64,000 nt of DNA from Aquila chrysaetos chrysaetos (Eukaryota > Chordata > Aves > Accipitriformes > Accipitridae), in assembly GCF_900496995.4 (NCBI RefSeq), contig NC_044027.1, positions 16,206,743 through 16,270,742 on the forward strand. Reading direction: 5' to 3'. The position numbers and the translations under genes were made by a program. The number at the start of each line of letters is the position of its first letter. Position 1 is the stretch's first letter. The notes beneath the pieces are model-generated. The model was given only the letters and a program-made list of their open reading frames with translations. It made no database searches and had not been told where the DNA came from. Below are positions 12,301 through 23,500 of the stretch, one piece after another.

Positions 12301-15300
12301 CACTGACAGGGGCTGTGAACGGCAGAGCCCCCGGGGCACGGAGAGCTGCACCGGCCATACGGGAGCAAACAGCCAGCTTCCCTTCCCTCCCTGCCCTTGC
12401 CCAAATTGAATTTCCATTTATGTTAGCGAGGCAATGGATTATAGCTCGGAGGGGTGCTGCCTGCTTCAATCCCTAATTTGGTGCATCAATTGTGTTTAAA
12501 CCTACTTACCTGTAAGTCAGTCTCTGTTCCAGGCAGGCAGCCCTCGCCTCCTGCCGATGGAGGCAGCTGCTTCCCCGAGCTCCCCGCCACAAGTGTCGGG
12601 CACTGCTGCTTTCAGAGTTCTGGAAACCACAGCTTATCTCCCTTTAGGGCTGGCTTTGCATCCGGGGTCATTAGTGGCAATGAAAGGCTTTAGCACATCG
12701 CCAGGAGGGTTTCGACATGGGGCTTTGCAGAAGATGGGGCCAGTAACACCCGGTGGAGGATTAATGCTGCTGCCTGGGTTCGTACAGCATCCAGCACAGC
12801 TGAGCTGGGGCCCGGGGGACACATCTGAGCACTGTCCATTAACAGTAGCCCTTCTCTGGGGCTCACAGCATGCCCCAGGTATTCCCTGTGCATTACTGCA
12901 CCCTTAGCTCTTTTCTGCCGGGGGGGTTGGCAGGGTCTGCCCGGCGAGGGGCAGGGGGATGTGCAGGGACGCCCGAGTCTCATCTCCAGCACAGGATGCT
13001 CCCATGCTAGCACCAGCGCAATCGTGCCGGCATTAGCTCCGGCAAGAGCTCGCAGGTGGGCAGAAAGCCACTGCCACTGCTCTGCCTTTGAGGAAAGGGG
13101 CTGAACCCACGGCTCCCATCCCGCAGCCCTCCCGGTATTCCTCCCGGCAGCCGGCCCGCGGGAAGCCACTCTGCGTCAGCCCTCAGCGGTCAGAGTTTCG
13201 GAGTCAGGAAACTGGCATTTCTACATCTGATTGAAGTCTTAAAATAAACACCCAGAGCAATGAGTGGAAAGCTGGATCCTCGCTCCTCTCCTGGATTTAT
13301 GAGCAACGAGTGGGGAGAAACTGAAGCAGGGAGAGAGAGAGATATACATAATTTTTTTTCTCTTTAAATAAATTCTCACTGCTTATCTGCAAAGTTCAGC
13401 TGTTTTCAAGCTGACCTGCCCATGTTATGCTGCTCCACTGCAAATTCCTTCTGTAGAGGAAAGCTCAGGAGCTCCACTTGCACATGCCAGCAACCTGGGG
13501 GTTTCATCTCTGATAGACAGAGGCAGAACTCGTTAGCTAAGGACCCCCTCCCACCCCCGGGTGAGGATCATTTGCCTTCCTGGCATGCTGGCAGCTCAGC
13601 TTCTTTCCCTTTACAATGAGGAAACAAAGCCAAGAGAAGTGGGTGAATCTGTGCTTGGAGGAGGTCAGAAATGGGGCAAGGCAAAAAAAAAAATCTGTTC
13701 TCAGGGGTTTTTGTAACGCAGCCAGGGCTGGAGGACGAGGGACATCCATCTGATGCTTTCAGACAAGGATCTCAGAGCACAGTGCATCCAGGAATGAGCC
13801 CAGGAGCCTCAGGCAAAGCAGCGGGGATGCTGCCTCCTCCTTCAGGAAGATGAGCGGAGTCCCGGATCGGTTGAGGTGCAGACCCAGCTCCTCGGGCAGG
13901 CAGCCCAGGGCACCGCGGGGGTTCGGTTCACACCTCCAGCAAGTATGGCCCCAAGAGCTGTCACGGTGGAAGCCTTCCCAGGCGGCTCTAATGGCCTCCT
14001 CCTGCATGTTACGCTAGCTGGACGTGCGCTTTTAAAGCTGACACCAGCAGCAGCGGGAGGGCTGGTGTGGGGCCGGGCTGTGCGCTGGAGTCACTGTACC
14101 CGTGGGGTGTGGGATGGGGCTGAGGGGTGCGCTCGCCTGGGAGAGCTCAGCTTTCTGGCTTTCTTTCTGCTTTGGCCTTTTGCCTGATAAAGCTGAATGA
14201 GAGACCAAAACCTCTAACCAGCAGGTCACCCGACAAGGAGAGACTCTCCGGATCAGTCGACACATTCCTGAGTAACGGTTGTGTCTTAGGACAGTAAAAC
14301 CTCATTGAATTTAACATAGAGATGCACACATTGATGATTCATTAAAACACCCGGGCAAGCTGAATCTATTTCCTCTCATTACACAGGGCTGGGAAACATG
14401 GATCTGCCCCCGTGACATTGCTGCAAGGACCACGAGTGAAACCCAAGATCCAAAGGGGACCGGAGGGGACTCCACACTGAAGGCATCTGAGAGCATCGCT
14501 TGTCACGTGAGCCGGCATTAATAAAACAAGACCACAAACTCCGAGACTAAAGCAAGGCAGTGTGTGTGTATCAAAGAGCTTGAGGCGGTTCATTATAATT
14601 CCAATTAACGTAGAAAAGTTAATAACCAAAAGAGAATACATCAGACTTTAAACAAATGAGAAGGGGGAGGGGACGAGACAAAAGGTATCTTTATACTGGA
14701 GCCCAAATCCCAGCTGCTACAAAAGCAAAGAAATAACAAATATTTAACATCTCTAAAAGTCCAGGCAGGTAGAACCTTCAACGGGAGCCAAGCCAGGGTG
14801 GGAAAGGAGCTGGGCTTTGCATGGGGATCCTTATTTTTGCTTAAATGGTGTGCTGGGTTTGGAAGGGCCAGAAATCATTCACACAAAGGCAAAAAGTGAA
14901 GCGAAGCGAAGAGAGAGGGGTTTAATTTCTGGCCGTTTGGGTGAAATTAGTGTTTTCTCTGGCATTTAGCTTTGCAGGGAAAATATTTCAAACACTGTCA
15001 ATATTACTTAATGCCTGGGAGCTCAGACGAGGCCCTGCTTGTGGTCAGGGCTCCTTTGTGCTAACTGCATCGTTAGAAAGCAGAAGAGCAAATCTCAAAG
15101 CCTGCAGCATCTCCCATTTGCCTTCCTGTTCCTGAGATACTCCACATCATGGGATAATTATCTAAATAATCAGTGCGGGGTGGATATTCTCTCCTTGTCC
15201 CATCCCAGAGTGATCCCATCCGAAAGAAGCAGCACATCCCAGGTGCTGGCTGCCCGGTGCTAAACTCTGTACTGCACTGATGAAAAACTCCCAGGAGGAA

Positions 15301-16985
15301 AACACAGACAGCGACACTGACCCACACTTGGTCACCACGTCCTCAGCAGCCGCAGGACCGGAGAGCCAGGGCAGCACTGCTGGACTCTTGTTTCTCCCGG
15401 GTGCTCTCAGGGGTGAAATCCGGGCAATGCCAGCGCTGCAAAGCCCCCCGGGGCTGCCGGGGTGAGGGTCCCATTCCCTGGCACCGCTGGCTGGGGAAGA
15501 GCAGCCCGGAGCTGCCGGGGCAGGAGCCTGAGAAGGGCTGAGTTCTTTTCCCAGGACAGTTATTAACCAAAAATGTAATTTTCCACCTGGAAAAGTAAAT
15601 TGAGTCCCTGAGGTGCCCTTCACAGGCGATATATCCCTGTGGGGTATTTTGGAGGAGGATAGGAGAAGGGATTCATAATCCCCAGCAGTCAGTACACTTC
15701 CTCACTGCAGTCCCCATCGGCTGCCTGCTCCAGCCATCGTGACTGAGTCTGTTCCTGTTCCCCGCATCCTCTGAGGCACTCGGATGAACAGTACGGCACG
15801 CTGCTAATAACGTGCCGTTCATTCTAATTTTCTTCCCTGATTTCTTTGAGCATTAACAAGCTGGGGTGACTCTGCTCTGGTTTGTACCCTTTCTGTCCCC
15901 AGCTGCTGGGAGCCTGCGGGGCTGTCTCCAATGCTGGGGTGTGCAGGAAAGACCCTGTGAGATGCCAGGACCCCAGCTCAGCACTGCCAGGCTGGTTCTA
16001 CCCTGGTAAAATAAACTCTTGCAAAATTTTCTTGGAGATGTGATCACAATTACATGTAAAACTATTATTAACAGGTTAAAAAATGGATGGAGACTGAGAT
16101 GCGAAGAGAACGGCCATCTCCTACAGCGTCTCTGGCTGAGCTATCGGGCTGGCTTGCTGGAGCAGAAGGCACCATTGCCACCACCCAAAAAGGACATGTC
16201 CTCTCCTGGGACCCTCCCTCTGGACCTGCTCTGACACCTCCAAGATCTCCAGCAAACGACACCGCAGTTGGCTCAGAGAGGTTCATTTTAAACCCCGCAG
16301 CGACTAAAGGACCGCGGGGCTCTCGGTCGCTTGACTCGGCTCAGCTTTCGGCAGCATCTCATGCAAACGCGTCCCCGGGGAGGCCAAAAATAAATAAACA
16401 CAGAAATGGCTTCCCGGACTTCGTGCCATTGGCGGGGCCTCGGGGGGGGGGGAACGTGCAGCCGGACGGGTCCCCGTGGTGCAGCCCAGACCTCGGCACA
16501 GCCTGAGCAGCACGCCGCAACAGGGTTTGGGGGGAGCCGAGCGGTCCCCAGGGTGTGTTTGGGCCAGCCGACCTCCAAGCCATGAACCTGTGTGGTTACT
16601 CAGAAGAGCAAAAAGAAAACAGGGATGCACACAGTGATACCCTGACCTGCATCCAGCAGAGCGTGGGCAGGGAGCGGGACCGGGACTGTGTCTGGCAGCT
16701 GACCCTGGGCTTTGATCCCCCCAGTCTGGCCACTTTTTGGGTGGTAAGTGGTCCCAGGCTGGGGGACATGGGGATCTGTGGCTGGGGTTGCTCGTGGGGC
16801 TATCCCGGAGCTTTTGCCCCACAGAGGGCAGGCAGGGCTGGCTGCAGAGCTGGGCGAGAGGCACCGCAAGCAGGGCAGAGCATGTCCGCACAGGGCTCTG
16901 CAAGAGCAGCTTGCAAGTAAACAGCCCTTTCCAGCCACTAAGGAAGATTTAAGAGCGAATAACATCAGCCCAGTCGAATTCAATT
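9328..16985. other. Intergenic region upstream of DBH
   Basis: No coding exon with homology and flanking splice signals was found on either strand. Open frames up to about 200 codons exist but overlap on both strands and carry no recognisable domain. Small AT-rich islands (for example 14560-14740 and 16010-16090) interrupt GC-rich sequence. Distal regulatory elements of DBH may lie here but cannot be pinpointed. Confidence 0.4.
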
Positions 16986-16990
16986 GCTAT

Positions 16991-17023
16991 TGATAATGTC
17001 CATGTGCAATTAGAGCCAATTAA
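16991..17023 (+). promoter_or_regulatory. DB1-like proximal enhancer of DBH (YY1 plus paired homeodomain sites)
   Basis: The sequence aatgtccatgtgcaattag followed by agccaattaagg closely resembles the mammalian DBH DB1 element, which I recall as a YY1 site (GTCCATG) overlapping a CRE/AP-1 core (TGCGTCA) and flanked by ATTA sites bound by PHOX2A/PHOX2B. GTCCATG and two CAATTA cores are present here. The CRE core is replaced by TGTGCAA. The element lies about 130-160 bases upstream of the TATA-like box, matching my memory of its position at about -185 to -150 in mammals. Confidence 0.75.
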
Positions 17024-17098
17024 GGGGAGGCAGGGAATGACAAGTGTTTGGCCAGGAGGTGGGGGGGGGTCAATACAACAAACCAATTTCCCAACAAC

Positions 17099-17115
17099 CA
17101 AATGCAATTAAAGAG
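17099..17115 (+). promoter_or_regulatory. Proximal homeodomain site in the DBH promoter
   Basis: The core aatgcaattaaagag, about 40 bases upstream of the TATA-like box, holds an ATTA homeodomain core. Mammalian DBH promoters have additional PHOX2 sites between the DB1 element and the TATA box; this is the likely counterpart by position and core only. Confidence 0.45.
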
Positions 17116-17148
17116 TATCACTTACCCGGCTTGCCCAGGAGGGCCAGC

Positions 17149-17157
17149 GCATAAATG
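17149..17157 (+). promoter_or_regulatory. TATA-like box of DBH
   Basis: GCATAAATG is the only TATA-like motif just upstream of the DBH start. Transcription would begin about 25-30 bases downstream (about 17177-17182), leaving a 5' UTR of only 12-17 bases before the ATG at 17194. This also places the in-frame ATG at 17155 inside the TATA motif, upstream of the transcript, and so decides the start codon. Confidence 0.65.
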
Positions 17158-17193
17158 GGCAAAGCCAGGCGCACGGGTGCTGTCCTGCCCGGC

Positions 17194-17535
17194 ATGCAGA
17201 CTTCCAGGAGCAAGCCCTGCTCCTGCCCCAGCTTCAAGCTGCGGGAAGTGGCATCCATGTATTTCACCATGATCGCGGTGTTCCTGGTCATCTTGGTGGT
17301 GGCCCTGCAGGGCTCAGTGCCCCGCGGGAGTGATTTTCCCTACAAGGTACCCCTCGATCCCCAGGGGCTGCTCGAGCTCTCCTGGAATGTCAGCTATCCC
17401 GAGCAAGCCGTGCATTTCCAGCTCCTTGTCCGGGACCTGCAGTTCGGGCTCCTCTTTGGGATGTCGGACAGGGGCGAGTTTGAGAACGCGGACCTCGCCG
17501 TGCTCTGGAGCGACGGGCACAATTCCTATTTTGGG
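17194..17535 (+). CDS. DBH: DBH coding exon 1 (residues 1-114)
   Basis: Starts at MQTSRSKPC; short cytoplasmic tail, then the hydrophobic anchor MIAVFLVILVVAL and the beginning of the DOMON domain (LELSWNVS, FGMSDRGE). Ends YFG before donor GTGAGT, phase 0. N65 is an N-glycosylation sequon. Confidence 0.95.
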
Positions 17536-20500
17536 GTGAGTCGCTTGTGTGTTTGCATGGCTGCTTTTGGGGTTGCATTCCCGTGGGTGAATCTGGCTCG
17601 TGGTTTGAAAGAGTGGGGATGGTCCAAGGCACGGTGCACGCTGGACCGCTCCCGCTGCTCAGGTGGAAGGGGTCCAAAAGGGCTTGGAGGCTTCTATCCC
17701 AGAGGGACCCACAGATCAGGTCTATGCTATGGGTTTGGCATTGAATCTTAAACCCAAAGAGAAAAGAATAAATAAGTACAGCAGCACATCGGCAAGGCTG
17801 AGTGGAACCAGAACCTGGATGTCTCTGCTGTGCTTAGCTGCAAAGAGCTCCAACAGGTGGTTGTACAGACCAGCTCACACTCACACACGTGCACACACAC
17901 ACGCAGGATGCGTCAACACCTTGGTTCACTTGTGTGCTGCTGTCAGTCACATTAAAAATTAACCGCAGCTCCCGTTAATGACTTTGAGACAGCGCAAAAG
18001 TTATCAGCCAGAAAAGCTGCTCCTGCCAGCACCAATAACCCAGCTGCGAGTCGCGTTCGACGCTATCGCAGAGATCAACAGGACAGAGGAAAACACAACC
18101 TGACGGCTGCCTGCCAGCGGCGCGGTGTTATCAGAAATTAAACATGCAAATGTATTTGGGCGGTATGTAAACAGCTGGTGGTAGCAGATGGGGGGGAACT
18201 CATTTCTAATTTTGCGGTTTGATATTGCTACTGCAAATCGCTGTCCTTTCTGACACAGTCCGTTTGTCCAGGTTCTTGTTCGGTTTGTCTTTCCACCGGG
18301 GCTGCAGTTACAGTAACTACCCCTGTGCTCTCCAGCAGCAACCTATCCCCAGCCCACCACGTTAGGCTTATTGCAATTGCGCTTGGCTGCAGAAAGCAAT
18401 TCACATTTTTCCCCGTGCGAGGCTTTCCAGTAAGTTAAATCTTACCTCTCTGCTTACTTCAAATTAACCATAAAATACATTCTTTCACAATCAGCCGCAA
18501 TGTGATCTGCAGGGTGCAGAAGGATGAAAAGGATGAAAAGAAGAGCTTATTATCTGTACTGTTTTCCTGCTAATTACCAGCCATTCAGGATGTGTGGTGG
18601 CCCAAATGCTACAGTATTTCACAGTATCATGTTAAAAAAACATAAAGGATCATTTCTAATCTGCCTTCATGCGCTCACCGTAAGACAAACAGCACGGAAT
18701 TAAACACCGGGCAGCATTTGGGCTTTCTCTTTCAGTTGGTGCTGAACAGCATCTTGCAAGGAGATTTCTATAAATCTCTCCAGTCCTGGTTTTCTCTCTC
18801 CCAGCAGCCTTTCTTCTGGATAAGTATGTCAGCTGTTAAAAAGATCCAAATTTGCTTAACCCCCCATGTACTATGAGATTAATTTGCACACCATATTCCT
18901 ATGAAAACAAATGTCATGCTAGCTTCATGTGGCTGATTCTACTCTCCCGCTCTAAGGACAATATGTTCTCGAAATATCACTCCATACTTCTGGCTGAAAT
19001 GATGCCAAGATGCTTTATTCTTTTTCTTCTGCTTTTTTCCCCCAAGATAAGAGAACTCATGCCACTTGTAGTGTGTACAGCAAGGTACTTCTTAGGTGCC
19101 TTTTCTCAGTAAATAAAAGATATCAACGGGAGATGCAAAAGATCAAGACAACAACACTGTTCAGGTCCAAATTATTGCAGGATTTTATACTCCAAACCTT
19201 CAAATCCCTAAGCACAGGAGTAACCTACTGCTTTGCTTCTCGGAGTGTCGTTGTCACCATTGTCAACAATGAGCAGATTTTGGGAGGCTTTGCTGGGCTG
19301 CTGAAACAATCTGGCCACAACAAATTAAGGATTTTGAAGAGGGGTACTGATTTCTAGGGCTGACACTACAGCTCAGCAAGGGGCTGATCTTAAATTGAGA
19401 GCAGCTGGTTTGTGGCAAGGGGCTTGGAGAGCACATCACCCCACCCCCCCCCCACCCCGAGAAGGTGCCCCCAGCCAAATACACCCAAAACACAGCACAG
19501 ACCGACGCAACACCTTCATGCATCCCCGCAGGCTTTCCTCTCCCTGCGTCCTTTCCCCCAGTCGCATCTCAACTTGTAAAGGTCTTTCTGCAGCCTATTA
19601 ATTCTGGATCACGTATTTCACAGGTCTGCCTGTGCCGAGCACCAAAGGTCTCATGGCAGGGGCCGTGCCGGCACGGCTCTGCCCGTGGGCTGCTGGAGGG
19701 GGGCACGGGGCAACCAAAACACGGGATCCCTCCACCTTTGGGATGCCGAGGGTGAACGAACCGGAGGGTGAACAGAAGGATCTCACGACCCGTGGTACCG
19801 CTGGAGGTCACCGCCATGGGCTCCTCGGGCTGAGCGGGGCCAGTGGAACCTCCCAGTTTAGCTGGGTGCTCTTCCTCCCGCAGGATGCCTGGAGCGATGC
19901 CAAGGGGCAGCTCCACATGGACTCGCAGCAGGACTACCAGCTCCTCGGGGCTCGGAGGGCTCCTGAGGGTCTCTACCTCCTCTTCAGAAGAGCCTTCAGC
20001 ACCTGTGACCCCAAGGACTACCTTATAGAGGTACGGCATCGCCCTTGCCCTGCTATAGCACCAGCAAGCCCCGGCTCAGCCCTGGGGCAGAGCTCCAAAC
20101 CCCAACCTGCATGGTTATATCCGACCAGTGTTTTGTTTCGGGGACAGCATCAGGCGTTTGTGCTGTCTAAGGCAGAAAGGAAGTGTGCTACAGATGTCAG
20201 TCCTGGGACATGAGTAATGTTTGGCACGATCTATTTACAACCCCTTATAAACCTCTATAAAGTGTAGATTTTAGCTCGTTTGCATCATCCACTCCTGTTA
20301 AGCATGTGTTAGGTCTATATAAATACCCTCCTGCATCACTCCGGTTTGCAGTCTGGAGCCAACTGTTTGGAGTGTTACAAAGAGGTGTTGGTTTTGTTCA
20401 ACAGGAGGCAAAGAGGAGGGTTGCGGCAGGAGCCAGAGCAAAGGGACGGCAAATAGAGCCGCTGCGGCGTGCTTGTGTGTGGTTCGGTGAAGTCTCTCTG

Positions 20501-23500
20501 GGTCTGCGTTCACCGCTCCCCCGTGAGATGGGATTTGAGGGAAACCTTCCCAGTGGGGATGTCGAAGAGTTTCAGGGCATCAGCTATGGACGCTGGGTGC
20601 GGGCAGGAATTGGTGCAAGGCTCATTTCAGATAAAAGCCTTTGGTGGGCAGGATATTTTAAAGCCAACGTGGGCATCGAGCATCCTTGAGTTTTTGTTGC
20701 TGGTTTTCAAAAGCCTGTCTTGTGGTGAGAAACGTCTACTGTCTGCCAAAACACAGAGAGCCCTGGAGGAAAAAATTCTATGTGTGAACTGGGAAAAGAC
20801 TTGCAGGTCTTTATTCTCTGATCCTTTAAGAAAAAAATATTCTCTTTTTCCTTTCTTCCTTATCTCCTGTCCAGAGCTCACTGGGTTCAGCAGCAACTTC
20901 CCTGCTTGCAGGAGACTTTCAGCAGAGCTTCTTGTGGTACCCCCCCACCAACAGAAGCTGGGATAAAGGGAGGATTTCAGGGAGAAGTTTTGTTTCTGGT
21001 GTTCCACCCCAGGCTGCTGCCTGTGGCCATTGCTGGGGCCAGGCTGCAGGGTGGGATGAGCCCTGAACTGATGTGGTTGTCTCAGCCTGGAGCTCAGAAG
21101 GGTTGAGGGACTCTGAAAGAGCACAGAGGAGATGCTCCCCTTAAGGAACTGATGCCATCTAGGGAAAACTTTTCAGACTCTCCCAACTGGTAGGGAACTC
21201 TCTGTGATCACGTCAGCCAAAGAAATGCCCTGAAATCTACAGTCTTCCTGGGCCAGCACAGCAAAGTCAGCTACTGGTGAAGTCAGGGTGGCTTCCCATC
21301 TGGGCATGGGTCAAAAGGCCCATTCCTGGATTCATGCCACCAATACTGGTGCGAATAGTCCATGCAGTTCACGTTCCTGCATGAAAAAACTACCTGATAC
21401 ACTTTGCTCTTGCTTCAGGATGGCACTGTGCACCTTATCTACGGGATCCTGGAGAAACCAGTCCATTCCCTCCAAGCCATCAACATCTCTGCCATCCACA
21501 GGGGACTGCAGAGGGTGCAGCTGCTAAAGCCCAACATCACCATCCCTGAACTGCCCAGCGACATGAAGACCATGGAGATAACGGCCCCTGATGTTGTCAT
21601 TCCCAGCCAGGAGACAACCTACTGGTGTTACATGGCAGAGCTTGCAGAAGACTTCCCCAAACATCACATTATCATGGTAAGAGGCAGGAGAAGAGGGTTG
21701 CTTTCCCTGGTAGAGAGCAGCAATCGTGTTCCCATTTAGCCATTCTGGAAAGTCCACCTCTTCCCTGCCCTTTCACAGGGAGGCTTTCAGACCCATACGT
21801 CTTTCCCAACATGGTACCAAAACATCTCCCAGAGCCATCCCACCAGCCAGTAGCATCCTCCTGCCTCCCAGAGAGCCCAAAATCAGAAGTTTCTCAGCAG
21901 AAGGCGGCAGGTTGGCGACTTTCCACCCAGCACATCGAACAGGTACCAGGGCAGGCTCAGAGCAGCCCCCTTGCAGAGCTGATCCCCTGCAGAAGGCAGA
22001 GCTGTAGCCATCAAGGACAGATCCGTGGCAGGATTATGGCACACGGTGAGCCATGAGGAATATATAAACATGGGAAAAAAAGGAACAGGGCTGGTGAGAG
22101 CAGGGCAGAGCGAGCCAGGATATGAACTGGCTTCTAAAAGATTAGGCGTACTCCAAAAAAAAAAAAAAAAAAAAAAGGGTTACAGACAAAAATCTAACTT
22201 GTGTGCATTGCCCAGACATGTTGCATATGCTTGGGTCACCTCCCTCAAAGGAGAGGCTGAAACCTGCAGACAGCCCAGTGCCAGGGAAAGGCAGGCGTAA
22301 CGCCAGTCTGACCGCCCATCAGGAGCTGCTGGGAGAGCATCGCCCCGGCAGGCGCGGAGGTGGCTCGGCAGATGACCTGGCACACCCCGAGTCAAAACCA
22401 CACAACGGGGAGAGGGAAAACCTGACACGCGAGCCGAAGCTAGTGCTTAGTGATTTATAGGGGAGAGACGACATTGCAAAGGAAAACTCAGAAGGAGGAT
22501 TTTCTCTCCAACAGATGGTGTGAAATGAATCATCTGTGTGTAAGTAAAAAGTGCGTAACTCCTGATACCTTCCCGCTGCTGCAGATCATTTCTACAGCTG
22601 GCGCTTTTAGCCAGAGCTGTTCCTCAGGCTTGTTTGAAGTCACTCTTTCTATCCCAAATCCCCCTCCCCGTGCCCTGAGCAGCTGTTGGCTAGAAATGAA
22701 ACCCAATAGCTGCAGGCAGAGCTACTGCAACATGGCCAGGACCCCCTTTAGGAAAAAGCAATGCCCCCAGGGTCACCTCAGCCCTGCAAAACTGGGAAAG
22801 GACTCAGTCATCACAAAGCAGACCAAGATCTTCTGCTGATCAGGCACATCTGTCGCTGGAGAAGGGATGAGATGTTTCTCTGTGGGTTCTCGTGGACTCT
22901 GGGTTGGTCCCAAAACCAACCAAGAGCTCTTGGCCCTTGGTGTTTCATGCCCAAAGCAACCTTCTCTCCCCATCACATGGCAGAAACTGTCTCCCATTCA
23001 GTAACAGGTAGCAGACATACCTGCCTTGGGTTTCTTGTGGAGCCTGCACAGACAGCAGCCCCCAGGGATGGGCTCTCAGCACGGTCTTAATGTGTCCTCC
23101 TTCTTGGATGCTGCTTTGCAGTATGAGCCAGTGATCACAGCAGGCAACGAGGCCCTGGTCCACCACATGGAAGTCTTCCAGTGCGCTGCCGAGTTCGACA
23201 GCTTCCCCCATTACAATGGGCCCTGCGACTCCAAGATGAAGCCAGACCGGCTCAACTACTGCAGGCACGTGCTTGCAGCATGGGCCATGGGAGCACAGGT
23301 GGGTGCGAGATGGGACCCACCGTCCTGGGTGAAAACTTTGCTCCTGGGTGCTTTCCTGCTGCCTCCCAACCCTTCCCAATCCCATCTTGGGATCACCCCA
23401 TGCGGGCTGCCCCAACCCCGTTCTCTGCTGGGATTTGGGTTCAGCCCTGTCTGACCTCCCCATCCAGCCCCTGGATGTGTCTGAGTTTCCACCTCACCCC

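Noticed and set aside
17155-17193. In-frame ATG at 17155 extending DBH by 13 codons
   Set aside because: It overlaps the TATA-like box and would precede the transcript; the peptide MGKARRTGAVLPG has no counterpart in DBH, whereas the start at 17194 gives the expected short tail.
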